Below are positions 24,529 to 31,903 of a stretch of 32,614 nt of DNA, piece by piece. A model generated the notes under the pieces. It was given only the letters and a program-made list of their open reading frames with translations, ran no database searches and was not told the origin of the DNA. Each line of letters starts with the position of its first letter. Positions within the stretch are counted from its first letter, which is position 1. This DNA comes from Candidatus Gastranaerophilales bacterium (lineage in GTDB: Bacteria; Cyanobacteriota; Vampirovibrionia; Gastranaerophilales; Gastranaerophilaceae): positions 1 to 32,614 of the forward strand of contig CALUTH010000006.1 of the NCBI GenBank assembly GCA_944323635.1, written 5' to 3'. The position numbers and the translations under genes were made by a program.

Positions 24529-27500
24529 TTACCCCCTGATACCTTGAATCAGCGAGAGCACTGACTCTCTGCGGAGGTTATTGTAGGAGGAGAAGAGAGT
24601 GGAGGAAGCATTCAGGAGGATTTGCTGTCTGATAAAGTTTGCGGATTCTTCCGCTATATCAGTATCTTTATACGTAGAGAGCGAAGATACCAGATTTTGC
24701 TGGGTAGATGTTTGTGCGTTTATTACGGATTCCAGCCTGTTTATTTGAGACCCTATATCAACTATCTGCCCGCTTACATCCGTTATCAATTCATCTATCG
24801 CTGCCAACGATGCCGCAGCGCTTTCACTTGTTGATAAATCCACTACAAAATCAAAAACATTAAAACTTACGGATATATTTATCCGGGAGTGCTCAGACCC
24901 GTCAAGCCCGACCTGAATTACACAGGTAAACGGGTCAGGGGTTATGTCCACAACATTATACGCAATTGTATTTGTTCCGTTATCGATTAAGGTATTTCTG
25001 TCGCCATCATTACCATCAACCGTGTTCCCGTCGCCGCGGGCAACTATAAATGCGTCATTTGAGCCGCCGCCGTTTGCGATGTTCAAATCGCCTGATATTG
25101 TAATTCTGTCAACGCCATCTCCGCCGTTATACATATTTGAGTCACCTCTGAGGGTTATAGTGTTGTTACCATTTCCTGTAGTTATTTGGTTGGTGCTGCC
25201 TTCTACAGTTATTCTGTCGCCGCCGTCGCCTGTACTGATAATATTTTCATCACCGGATACGGTGTAGGAGTCGGAGCCGCTACCCGTAGTTAGCGTATTG
25301 TTACTGCCGTTTACCTCAACATCTTTGTCTCCGATTTGGGAGGTAAACGTGTTGCCGCTGCCTTCTATTACAACGTTATTATCACCCGACACTGTCGTGA
25401 CGTCATTATTTTCGCCTATTATATTTATATTTCCGGAGGCATTATCTGCGTTTAGAGTATTGTTGTTTCCGTCAATACCGATTATGTTGTTACCGCTTCC
25501 CGCGGTAATTGTATTGCCGTCGCTTGCAACAGAGAAACGGTTATCACCGTTTCCGGCTGATATTGTATTGGAATCTCCTGATATTCTAAAAGTATTATTC
25601 CCGTCACCTGCAGTTATGGCGTTATCAGAGCCTGATACAACAACTCTGTCATCGTCCACCCGAATATTTGTATTGTTTGATGAGGAAACATTTATTGTAT
25701 CGTTTCCGTCGTTGCCGTTTATTTCAAGGTTAGATGATGAGTTAAGATTGAGAGTATCATTTCCGTTGCCGCCAAGGAGGGAATTGTTTATATCGTTTGA
25801 TGTCAAAGTATCGTTGCCATCATTACCGTTTATTGTATTATTGCTGCCTGATTCAACTGTTATCGTATCATTTAAGTTGCTGCCGTTTATTACATTATTA
25901 TCGCCGCGGATATTTAAGACCGCCTGTTCATCGGAGGCAGAATCGACAGTAAAAACTGAGCCTTCCAGAGTGATGACACCTGTGTTTGGGTTTAGTGAGT
26001 ATTTTAACTGGTTTGTGCCGGCATTATCATTTGTGATTGTATAGGTTTTGCCGTTCAGGATTAATGTTTTTACTTCTCCCTGATAAGTAAAATTCAATAT
26101 ACCGGCATTGGGGTCAGGACTGATTAGTTGAAATCTGTTTCCGGTTCCGTTATCTATGTAGTAGCTGTTTGCGTCGGAGGTTCCTATAAGGAGGTTATTG
26201 TTTCCGTCTATCACAAAGTAGTCTTGTGAACCATTTCCGTTTATCTGGTTATTGTCGCCGTAGATGTAAAACGTGTCGCGCCCGGTGCTGCCCGAGATTG
26301 TGGAATTGTTTGTATAGATGTTATATATATTATTTCCGCCTGTATCGGTAGGGTTGCAGGCAGTGTAGATGTTGTAAGTATCATCGCCTTCTCCGCCCTG
26401 AACGTCATATCTGGCTACCGTTCGATTTACTGTTATTGTATCATTGCCCGCATCTCCCCAAATAGTAGCATTACTATTTACAATAATACTATCATCGCCA
26501 TCACCGCCATATATATAACCCTCACTATAATTTACAACAATCGTATCGTTTCCGCCCCGTCCTTGAATTGAACCGGCGTACGAATTTTTGACAATTGTAT
26601 CATCCTTGTCACCTCCGTAAAATGATATACTATTTCCTGCTTCAAGCCGGACATTATGCGACACATCGTTTTGCCCAGTTATAATTATTTTTCCTCCTCC
26701 AAATTCAATGACATCTGTTACCGGATTATAGTAATACAATATACTTTTCATTCCGACTTCGTTTAAATTTGATTTAGTTACATTATAATTAATTCCGTTC
26801 ACCGTAAATGTCGTACTTGAATCAAAAAATACAGCGTTCGCATTATCAGCTGCACCAAAACCGTATATCATAGAATCCGTACAGGTACCTATCAATGTAT
26901 TGGTACCATTTCCTGCAGCCAGCGCTATTTTGGAAGCTCCAGATGCTGTTACGGTGTTATTACCATCCCCAAGAGTAATTGCTGCACAACGGGAATTACC
27001 AAGCGTTATTGTATTATTACCATCACCTGCAGCCAAATTTCCAAAAGAAGAACACACAATATTATTATCGCCATCTCCAGCATCAGCAAAACCCGCTTCA
27101 TTAATTATCAATGTATCATTACCATCTCCGCAATATATTTGCTGTACAGAATTAGCCTCAATAATATCTCCCATATCACCACCATAAAAGGTACCACCAT
27201 TAAGTTGGACATTATGTTTTACATTTTTATCTCCTACAATTGTAAAATTATTGCTTTGAAATACTATTTGGTCGTTTGCTGCCAGTGAATAAATAAAAGA
27301 AGTCGCTGAACTATTGTTTGTAATTTCATAATTAATTCCGTTTATATTTATTGTTTTGGTCTCATTTGCTGCAAAATCAACAGAAAAATAATTTGCCCCG
27401 GGGACATTTACTTTAATCGTATCTGTACCATTATCAACAATACTGTTGTTTCCTGCACCTCCATCAACTGTTACACCTGTACCTACATAAATATTAAACG

Positions 27501-28602
27501 CATCGTCTCCATCCCCTCCATAAAAAAAACTATTGTTTGTTCCGCTATAAATATTAAATACATCATTTCCTTCATCGCCATAAATTGTTACGCCGAGTCC
27601 GTTTCTGTTCAAAATATCATCACCTTCCCCGCCGTGAATAGTAGCACCGGGAGATGTACTGGTAATAACATCATTACCCGCTCCGCCCGTAATGTTTGAA
27701 CCATATAAAGCGTTATCTATTATCTCATCATCACCAGCTCCGCCAACAATACGTATACTGGTAAAACCGTTCAAAACAATCTTATCCCCCATATCACCAC
27801 CGTTATAAGTGATATTTCCACCATTTATTATCACATTATGCTTTACATCCTTCTGGGCAGTTATTTCAAAATAGTTGCCGTTAAAAGTAACCTCACCAGT
27901 ATCGGTATCCTTAGACCACGTTATTGTCGACGCTGTCGACTGTCTATTGCGTATCGTATACTCAACGCCGTCAATTGTGACAGCTCTTGTTTCATTAGCA
28001 TTTAAAGTTGCGCTGTCCGCAATCGTCGATAAAAGAACCGGCACATCGCCTGAACTCTCCGATTGATATGATACGGCAGAGATACCTGCATCAGCAGCCT
28101 CGGACACTAAAGAAAAGGGTGGGGTAAATGCCCTTCCTATGTTTGATAAAGATGTACTGTTAGTGGAAGTATCTGTTTTAGATTGGGATGAAAATAAATT
28201 TACGCCGTTATACTCGGTTATACCTTTAATATTATCTATCTGTTCTATAAGTGCATCCGTCTCCGCCTGCATAGCCTCACGGGATGCCTCTGAATATGTA
28301 CCGTTCGCCGCCTGCTCTGCAAGTGCACGCAGTCTGATTAAAATCTCATTAATATTTGCAAGTCCGCCTTCCGCAGTTGAAAGAAGGTCTATCCCCATCT
28401 GCGCATTTTGAATAATCGTGTCTATAGAGCCGATTTTCGTTTCTATATCAGTTATTATCGAATACCCCGCGGCATCGTCTCTTGCATGGTTAACTTTAAA
28501 CCCGGTGCTCAAGCGTTCTAATGCCTGAGTAAGAGAATTCATCCCTTCATTCAGGCTTTTTTGCAGCCGCAGCGACGTCAACGTCTCAAGTGCATTAATC
28601 AT
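24529..28602 (-). CDS. Giant flagellin with RTX/beta-solenoid central insertion
   Basis: The 1357-residue protein has flagellin ends. Residues 1-137 match the D0/D1 helices (SLNEGMNSLTQALERLSTGF, HARDDAAGYSI, the NAQMGIDLLSTAEGGL region). Residues 1220-1258 resemble the D1 hairpin (FTCVIQVGLDGSEHSRINIS), and 1262-1357 the C-terminal D1/D0 helices (SQINRLESVINAQ, YKDTDIAEESANFIRQQIL, ending SVLSLIQGIRG). Between them, about 200-1215 are calcium-binding-type nonapeptides (for example GGAGDDEII, GGEGDDILN, GNDGNDTLT) and Asn-ladder repeats, with four copies of an extra beta module. Typical flagellins have 250-550 residues. Six cysteines, rare in flagellins, fall outside the N-terminal helices. 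GGAGGTG precedes the ATG. It should polymerise into a filament with a large surface domain, probably folding outside the cell with Ca2+; this is inference. Confidence 0.93.
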   Translation of the reverse strand: MINALETLTSLRLQKSLNEGMNSLTQALERLSTGFKVNHARDDAAGYSIITDIETKIGSIDTIIQNAQMGIDLLSTAEGGLANINEILIRLRALAEQAANGTYSEASREAMQAETDALIEQIDNIKGITEYNGVNLFSSQSKTDTSTNSTSLSNIGRAFTPPFSLVSEAADAGISAVSYQSESSGDVPVLLSTIADSATLNANETRAVTIDGVEYTIRNRQSTASTITWSKDTDTGEVTFNGNYFEITAQKDVKHNVIINGGNITYNGGDMGDKIVLNGFTSIRIVGGAGDDEIIDNALYGSNITGGAGNDVITSTSPGATIHGGEGDDILNRNGLGVTIYGDEGNDVFNIYSGTNNSFFYGGDGDDAFNIYVGTGVTVDGGAGNNSIVDNGTDTIKVNVPGANYFSVDFAANETKTININGINYEITNNSSATSFIYSLAANDQIVFQSNNFTIVGDKNVKHNVQLNGGTFYGGDMGDIIEANSVQQIYCGDGNDTLIINEAGFADAGDGDNNIVCSSFGNLAAGDGNNTITLGNSRCAAITLGDGNNTVTASGASKIALAAGNGTNTLIGTCTDSMIYGFGAADNANAVFFDSSTTFTVNGINYNVTKSNLNEVGMKSILYYYNPVTDVIEFGGGKIIITGQNDVSHNVRLEAGNSISFYGGDKDDTIVKNSYAGSIQGRGGNDTIVVNYSEGYIYGGDGDDSIIVNSNATIWGDAGNDTITVNRTVARYDVQGGEGDDTYNIYTACNPTDTGGNNIYNIYTNNSTISGSTGRDTFYIYGDNNQINGNGSQDYFVIDGNNNLLIGTSDANSYYIDNGTGNRFQLISPDPNAGILNFTYQGEVKTLILNGKTYTITNDNAGTNQLKYSLNPNTGVITLEGSVFTVDSASDEQAVLNIRGDNNVINGSNLNDTITVESGSNNTINGNDGNDTLTSNDINNSLLGGNGNDTLNLNSSSNLEINGNDGNDTINVSSSNNTNIRVDDDRVVVSGSDNAITAGDGNNTFRISGDSNTISAGNGDNRFSVASDGNTITAGSGNNIIGIDGNNNTLNADNASGNINIIGENNDVTTVSGDNNVVIEGSGNTFTSQIGDKDVEVNGSNNTLTTGSGSDSYTVSGDENIISTGDGGDRITVEGSTNQITTGNGNNTITLRGDSNMYNGGDGVDRITISGDLNIANGGGSNDAFIVARGDGNTVDGNDGDRNTLIDNGTNTIAYNVVDITPDPFTCVIQVGLDGSEHSRINISVSFNVFDFVVDLSTSESAAASLAAIDELITDVSGQIVDIGSQINRLESVINAQTSTQQNLVSSLSTYKDTDIAEESANFIRQQILLNASSTLFSSYNNLRRESVLSLIQGIRG
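25084..25623 (-). repeat. Ten tandem 18-residue (54-bp) Asn-ladder repeats in the flagellin gene
   Basis: Residues 994-1173 divide into ten consecutive units of exactly 18 residues, each starting with Asn (NAIT, NTIS, NTIT, NTLN, NDVT, NTFT, NTLT, NIIS, NQIT, NMYN). Most have a G-x-G-x-N/D pair near position 6-10 and a G-D/S-x end. A 19-residue unit follows. The regular period without indels suggests a continuous beta-solenoid in which the Asn side chains stack. Confidence 0.85.
26581..28005 (-). repeat. First three copies (A-C) of an extra beta module between RTX stretches
   Basis: Residues about 200-278 (A), 412-484 (B) and 596-674 (C) share one pattern: a NETRAVTIDGVEYTI-like strand pair, a S-x-x-Y/W-S turn, I-x-F-x-x-N/G-x-F-x-I, then K-x-V-x-HNV-x-L-x-G-G, and a YGGDxxD start of the nonapeptides. 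Each introduces a run of RTX-type nonapeptides. Nucleotide positions are A 27769-28005, B 27151-27369, C 26581-26817. A fourth, more divergent copy (D, residues about 840-918) is at 25849-26085. Confidence 0.8.
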
Positions 28603-28735
28603 AATGCACCTCCGTTAAATGCTTCATGGTAATCAGGGGTACTAACAAAAACGGGAATATACTATAAATTAAACGGGATAAATTACAACATAAAAACAAA
28701 GAGTTTAAACGGGCTAAAATCCAGCAGGCATGCGG

Positions 28736-28763
28736 ATTATACCCCCCCCCCGATTAGAGGCAA
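28736..28763 (-). promoter_or_regulatory. Possible phase-variable promoter with a G10 spacer
   Basis: On the minus strand, TTGCCT (28763-28758), then six bases plus ten consecutive G (28751-28742), lead straight into a perfect TATAAT (28741-28736). The spacer is 16 bases; gaining one G would give the optimal 17. The start would be about 130 bases before the flagellin ATG. Activity is not shown by sequence alone. Confidence 0.5.
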
Positions 28764-28924
28764 GGGTTCCAAACGCGGTATAGCAACGCTATTTAGCAGT
28801 TTCGCTTTAATACTCATAGTTGTAGTAGTACATCCCTGTTATTTATTATATCAGCATTATCTATTCTTTGTATATCTTATATAAGATTTTATACAAAAAA
28901 ATTAGATACACTTATCCATTATTA

Positions 28925-28951
28925 TTAACGGCACATTTTTGGAAAACTTTA
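28925..28951 (-). promoter_or_regulatory. Sigma-28 promoter of the giant flagellin
   Basis: On the minus strand, TAAAGTTT (28951-28944), an 11-base spacer and GCCGTTAA (28932-28925) match the sigma-28 consensus at 15 of 16 positions. Transcription from about 28918 would give a flagellin leader of about 315 bases, as no other gene lies between. Confidence 0.8.
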
Positions 28952-29004
28952 ATTTTTTTTAGGGGTTTGTTAAGAAATTGTTACATTTGGATGCAGGAGG
29001 GGGC

Positions 29005-29067
29005 ATGGAAAAGCAGAAGGCGGTAAATCTGCGATTTACCGCTGCAAAAATTTTGTGGTATAATTAA
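29005..29067 (+). CDS. Possible 20-residue leader peptide upstream of ribE
   Basis: An ATG at 29005 follows a strong purine-rich AGGAGGGGG (28995-29003) and opens a 20-codon frame beginning MEKQKAVNLR, ending with TAA at 29065-29067, three bases before the ribE start. The spacing from GGAGG to ATG is short (four bases). The frame spans the 9-bp palindrome. It could be a regulatory leader peptide or chance. Confidence 0.3.
   Translation: MEKQKAVNLRFTAAKILWYN
29021..29041 (+). promoter_or_regulatory. 9-bp palindrome in the ribE promoter region
   Basis: CGGTAAATC (29021-29029) and GATTTACCG (29033-29041) are perfect inverted repeats around a 3-base loop. The repeat covers the expected -35 position of the ribE -10 box and has no T run after it, so an operator or RNA hairpin is more likely than a terminator. 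Confidence 0.5.
29059..29064 (+). promoter_or_regulatory. Extended -10 box of the ribE operon
   Basis: TGG-TATAAT (TATAAT at 29059-29064) ends seven bases before the ATG at 29071. Transcription would begin on the start codon. The extended TGn compensates for a weak -35. Confidence 0.6.
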
Positions 29068-29070
29068 TTT

Positions 29071-29697
29071 ATGTTTACAGGGCTCGTTGAAACAACCGGA
29101 ACCATCACGGATATAAAAACCAATCAAATAACAATAAAATCCGCTATTGCAAAAGAGTTAAACATCGGGGAAAGTATTGCCGTAAACGGAGCATGTCTTA
29201 CGGTTACAGAGGTCAAGAATGATACGTTCTGCGCGGACATCTCGCCCGAAACCCGCAGTGTCACAAATTTTGAGAAAAAAAGCGCCGGTGCAATCGTCAA
29301 TCTGGAGCGCGCCATGCTTTTATCTTCAAGGCTGGACGGTCACATCGTCTACGGGCATATTGATACGACCGCAAAAATTACAAACATAATCAATAACGGT
29401 AAATTCATTTCTCTGTCCATAAAAATTTCCCCGCAATACAACAATTACATAATCAAAAAAGGTTCTATCGCCGTTGACGGGGTAAGCCTTACTATTGCAA
29501 ATGAAAGCCGCGGAGAAATAGAAATCGCCGTAATACCCCACACATGGGAAATAACCGCGCTTAAGGCACTGCACAACGGCGATAGTGTTAATATAGAGTT
29601 TGATATAATTTCAAAGTATATTGAAAAAAACTTAAATATATATCATAATAAATCTAGAATTAATCTTAATTTTCTGGAAGAAAACGGGTTTGCATAA
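29071..29697 (+). CDS. ribE: Riboflavin synthase alpha chain
   Basis: Riboflavin synthase converts two molecules of 6,7-dimethyl-8-ribityllumazine into riboflavin. The 208-residue protein has the two lumazine-binding half-domains: MFTGLVETTGTI to SVTNFEKK (1-70) with VNGACLTV, and DGHIVYGHIDTTAKI (88-102) with VDGVSLTIA in the second half. Length is normal, with a short polar C-terminal tail. It overlaps ribBA by one base (TAATG). No lumazine synthase (ribH) or ribD is nearby, so the pathway is split between loci. Confidence 0.95.
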   Translation: MFTGLVETTGTITDIKTNQITIKSAIAKELNIGESIAVNGACLTVTEVKNDTFCADISPETRSVTNFEKKSAGAIVNLERAMLLSSRLDGHIVYGHIDTTAKITNIINNGKFISLSIKISPQYNNYIIKKGSIAVDGVSLTIANESRGEIEIAVIPHTWEITALKALHNGDSVNIEFDIISKYIEKNLNIYHNKSRINLNFLEENGFA

Positions 29698-30923
29698 TGG
29701 AAGACAATCATATTCATTTCGACACAATAGAAGATGCTCTTAACGATTACAAGCAAGGAAAACCTGTGATTATCGCAGATGACGAACACCGCGAAAACGA
29801 AGGAGACATGATTGTTGCAGCACAATACGCAACCCCTGAAATAATAAAATTTATGGCAAGCGAGTGCAAAGGACTGATTTGCCTTGCAATATCAGAAGAA
29901 ATAGTAAAACGCATGGATTTGCCGCAAATGGTCGACCACAACAGCGAAAGTATGCGCACAGCCTTTACCGTAAGCATAGACGCACACGAAAAATACGGGG
30001 TAACAACGGGAATATCCGCATTCGACAGGGCAAAAACAATAGAAGTAGCGATTGCACCGGATTCACAACCGTCAGACCTGCGGCGCCCCGGTCACATGTT
30101 TCCGTGCGCCGCTAAAAAAGGCGGAGTGCTTACACGCACCGGGCACACAGAAGCCGCAGTAGATATGGCGCGATTATGCGGACTGACAAACGCCGGAGTT
30201 ATGTGTGAAATAATGGCAGAAGACGGAACAATGGCAAGAAGAGACGATTTAGCCAAATTTGCAAAAAAACACGGGATTAAATTTATAACGGTCGCCGACT
30301 TAATCGCATACAGGCTAAAATCCGAAAGAACGGTTACAAGAGAAGCAGAAGCCTTCTTACCTACAGAATTCGGCGATTTTGAAATAATCGGATACAAAGA
30401 CCACATTACGGGATTTGAGCACGTTGCACTCGTCAAAAATGACAAAAGTGACAAAATTCCGCTCATAAGAGTTCACAGCGAGTGCTTAACCGGTGACATA
30501 TTCCACAGCCTCAAATGCGATTGCAACGCACAGCTCCACCACGCGCTAAAAATGGTTGATGAGTACGGGAAAGGCGCGGTTGTATATTTAAGAAACCATG
30601 AAGGGCGAGGAATCGGGCTTATAAACAAAATAAAAGCTTATCACCTTCAGGAAGAAGGACTGGACACGGTTGATGCAAATGTATCTCTCGGGTTTCCGCC
30701 GGATTTAAGAAATTACGGTGTCGGCGCACAAATAATTTTGGATTTAGGTTTTAACAATTTCAAATTAATTACAAACAATCCTAAAAAAATCATCGGTTTA
30801 AAAGGATATGGTCTTAATATAGTAGAAACAATCAACCTGCAGGCTGATGTTACGGAATACAACAAGCGTTATCTGAAAACAAAACAGGACAGAATGCAGC
30901 ATACATTTAAAGGAGTTTTATGA
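29697..30923 (+). CDS. ribBA: Bifunctional DHBP synthase / GTP cyclohydrolase II
   Basis: The protein supplies both precursors of riboflavin: 3,4-dihydroxy-2-butanone 4-phosphate from ribulose 5-phosphate and a pyrimidine from GTP. Residues 1-205 form the RibB domain, with DDEHRENEGD (28-37), RRPGHMFP and RTGHTEAAVD motifs. Residues about 210-408 form the RibA domain, with the zinc site CLTGDIFHSLKCDC near 262-275, RNHEGRGIGL near 300 and the C-terminal LITNNPKKI. The 408-residue length is standard for the fusion. It overlaps ribE by one base and the GNAT gene by four, so the three are co-transcribed. Confidence 0.97.
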   Translation: MEDNHIHFDTIEDALNDYKQGKPVIIADDEHRENEGDMIVAAQYATPEIIKFMASECKGLICLAISEEIVKRMDLPQMVDHNSESMRTAFTVSIDAHEKYGVTTGISAFDRAKTIEVAIAPDSQPSDLRRPGHMFPCAAKKGGVLTRTGHTEAAVDMARLCGLTNAGVMCEIMAEDGTMARRDDLAKFAKKHGIKFITVADLIAYRLKSERTVTREAEAFLPTEFGDFEIIGYKDHITGFEHVALVKNDKSDKIPLIRVHSECLTGDIFHSLKCDCNAQLHHALKMVDEYGKGAVVYLRNHEGRGIGLINKIKAYHLQEEGLDTVDANVSLGFPPDLRNYGVGAQIILDLGFNNFKLITNNPKKIIGLKGYGLNIVETINLQADVTEYNKRYLKTKQDRMQHTFKGVL

Positions 30924-31903
30924 GCGAAAATATCTACAAAGCGGAATTGCTTAATCCAACAATGTACAAGTTTTTTACAGGCGTTTATAACGACTTTAAA
31001 AACAAAGCAAGAACAGACTACCAGTTTGAACTTGAACCGCTTGAATATGAAGATTTCATAAAAGCCATTGATGAAAAATTGCTGCACTGTATATCTTTGC
31101 TGGAAAACGATATTCCGACAGGTTTTCTTGCCTACACGACCTCTATATCTGAAGGTATAGAGCTTAATATGATACATTTCCTCGGGAAAGAAGATAAAAA
31201 TATTAAGTTTAAAGTTCTGATGGAGAAATTCCTTGAACTAACGGAACAGGAAAGGAAAAGGAAAGTAATATGCTACCCGCTGCTCGGTACGCAGGCGTCT
31301 TTTGTTTCGGAAATCTCAAAATTCGGTTTCAAATTCATCGGGCAGGCAGTATTAAGGTTTAAAATGGGTGATCCGCAAAGCGAAAGGATTTTAGAAAACG
31401 TAAAATTGAGTCTGCTCCCGCCGCAGTACAAAATAACCGGCTGGTCGGAGGATTATCAGCAGCAGGTTATTGAACTTATACTTGAAACATTTAAAGATAC
31501 CGCTGACGCACTATTTGATACAAGGTTCAGAAGCTATAACGGAGTTGAAGACATAATAAATAAAATATTGGAAAATATTTACGGGACATTCCTGCCCAAT
31601 AATACAAGTCTTTTACTCTGCGAAGAAAGAGTTTGCGGTGTTTCTTTTGCAAATTTAACGACTCCGCAGATTGCAAACATTCCACTCGTCGGCATCGCTA
31701 AAAAACACCGCGGCAAAGGGTTTTCAAAACACCTTCTCCAACGTACAGTAAGAACTATTGTCGATGCGTCAAAAATAGGTGAAAATAATTGTACCGAGAT
31801 AAATGTAACTACAGAAACCAACAATTACCGTGCCTTAAAAATGTACAGACAGGTAGGGTTTAAAGAAGACTACTGCTACCCCCAAGCATATCTTGAATCT
31901 TAA
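30920..31903 (+). CDS. GNAT family N-acetyltransferase-like protein
   Basis: The 327-residue protein has a C-terminal GNAT domain (about 175-320) with the acetyl-CoA-binding pattern VGIAKKHRGKGFSKHLL near 255-271 and the ending NYRALKMYRQVGFKEDYCYPQAY. The N-terminal half (1-165) resembles a second, degenerate GNAT-like fold. The substrate is unknown. It is coupled to ribBA through an ATGA overlap, which may reflect only shared transcription. Its stop overlaps the convergent DUF212 gene by four bases. Confidence 0.85.
   Translation: MSENIYKAELLNPTMYKFFTGVYNDFKNKARTDYQFELEPLEYEDFIKAIDEKLLHCISLLENDIPTGFLAYTTSISEGIELNMIHFLGKEDKNIKFKVLMEKFLELTEQERKRKVICYPLLGTQASFVSEISKFGFKFIGQAVLRFKMGDPQSERILENVKLSLLPPQYKITGWSEDYQQQVIELILETFKDTADALFDTRFRSYNGVEDIINKILENIYGTFLPNNTSLLLCEERVCGVSFANLTTPQIANIPLVGIAKKHRGKGFSKHLLQRTVRTIVDASKIGENNCTEINVTTETNNYRALKMYRQVGFKEDYCYPQAYLES

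Larger units (their letters stand above)
28603..29070. other. 468-base regulatory gap between flagellin and ribE
   Basis: No long gene is present. On the minus strand it holds a sigma-28 promoter (28925-28951), a G10 tract next to TATAAT (28736-28763), a short Tyr-rich reading frame and three CCCGTTT direct repeats (28707-28713, 28671-28677, 28649-28655). On the plus strand it holds a possible 20-codon leader frame, a 9-bp palindrome and the ribE -10 box. Confidence 0.65.

Noticed and set aside
25084-25623. Regular 54-bp repeats that could be read as a CRISPR array or satellite
   Set aside because: The period equals 18 codons, the repeats are degenerate at the DNA level, and they are in frame within the flagellin.
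24622-28411. Several plus-strand open frames opposite the flagellin, some over 240 codons
   Set aside because: They are antisense shadows produced by the repetitive Gly/Asp/Asn codons, with proline- and serine-rich nonsense and no ribosome sites.
28752-28790. A TACCGCG...CCCTTGCC string on the minus strand resembling part of a T-box leader
   Set aside because: The full T-box core, specifier loop and a terminator hairpin with T run are absent, and the downstream gene is not amino acid related.
28721-28800. A possible tRNA or small RNA around the poly-C tract
   Set aside because: The GGGTTCCAAACGC piece looks slightly like a T-arm, but no acceptor stem, D-arm or anticodon arm can be built.
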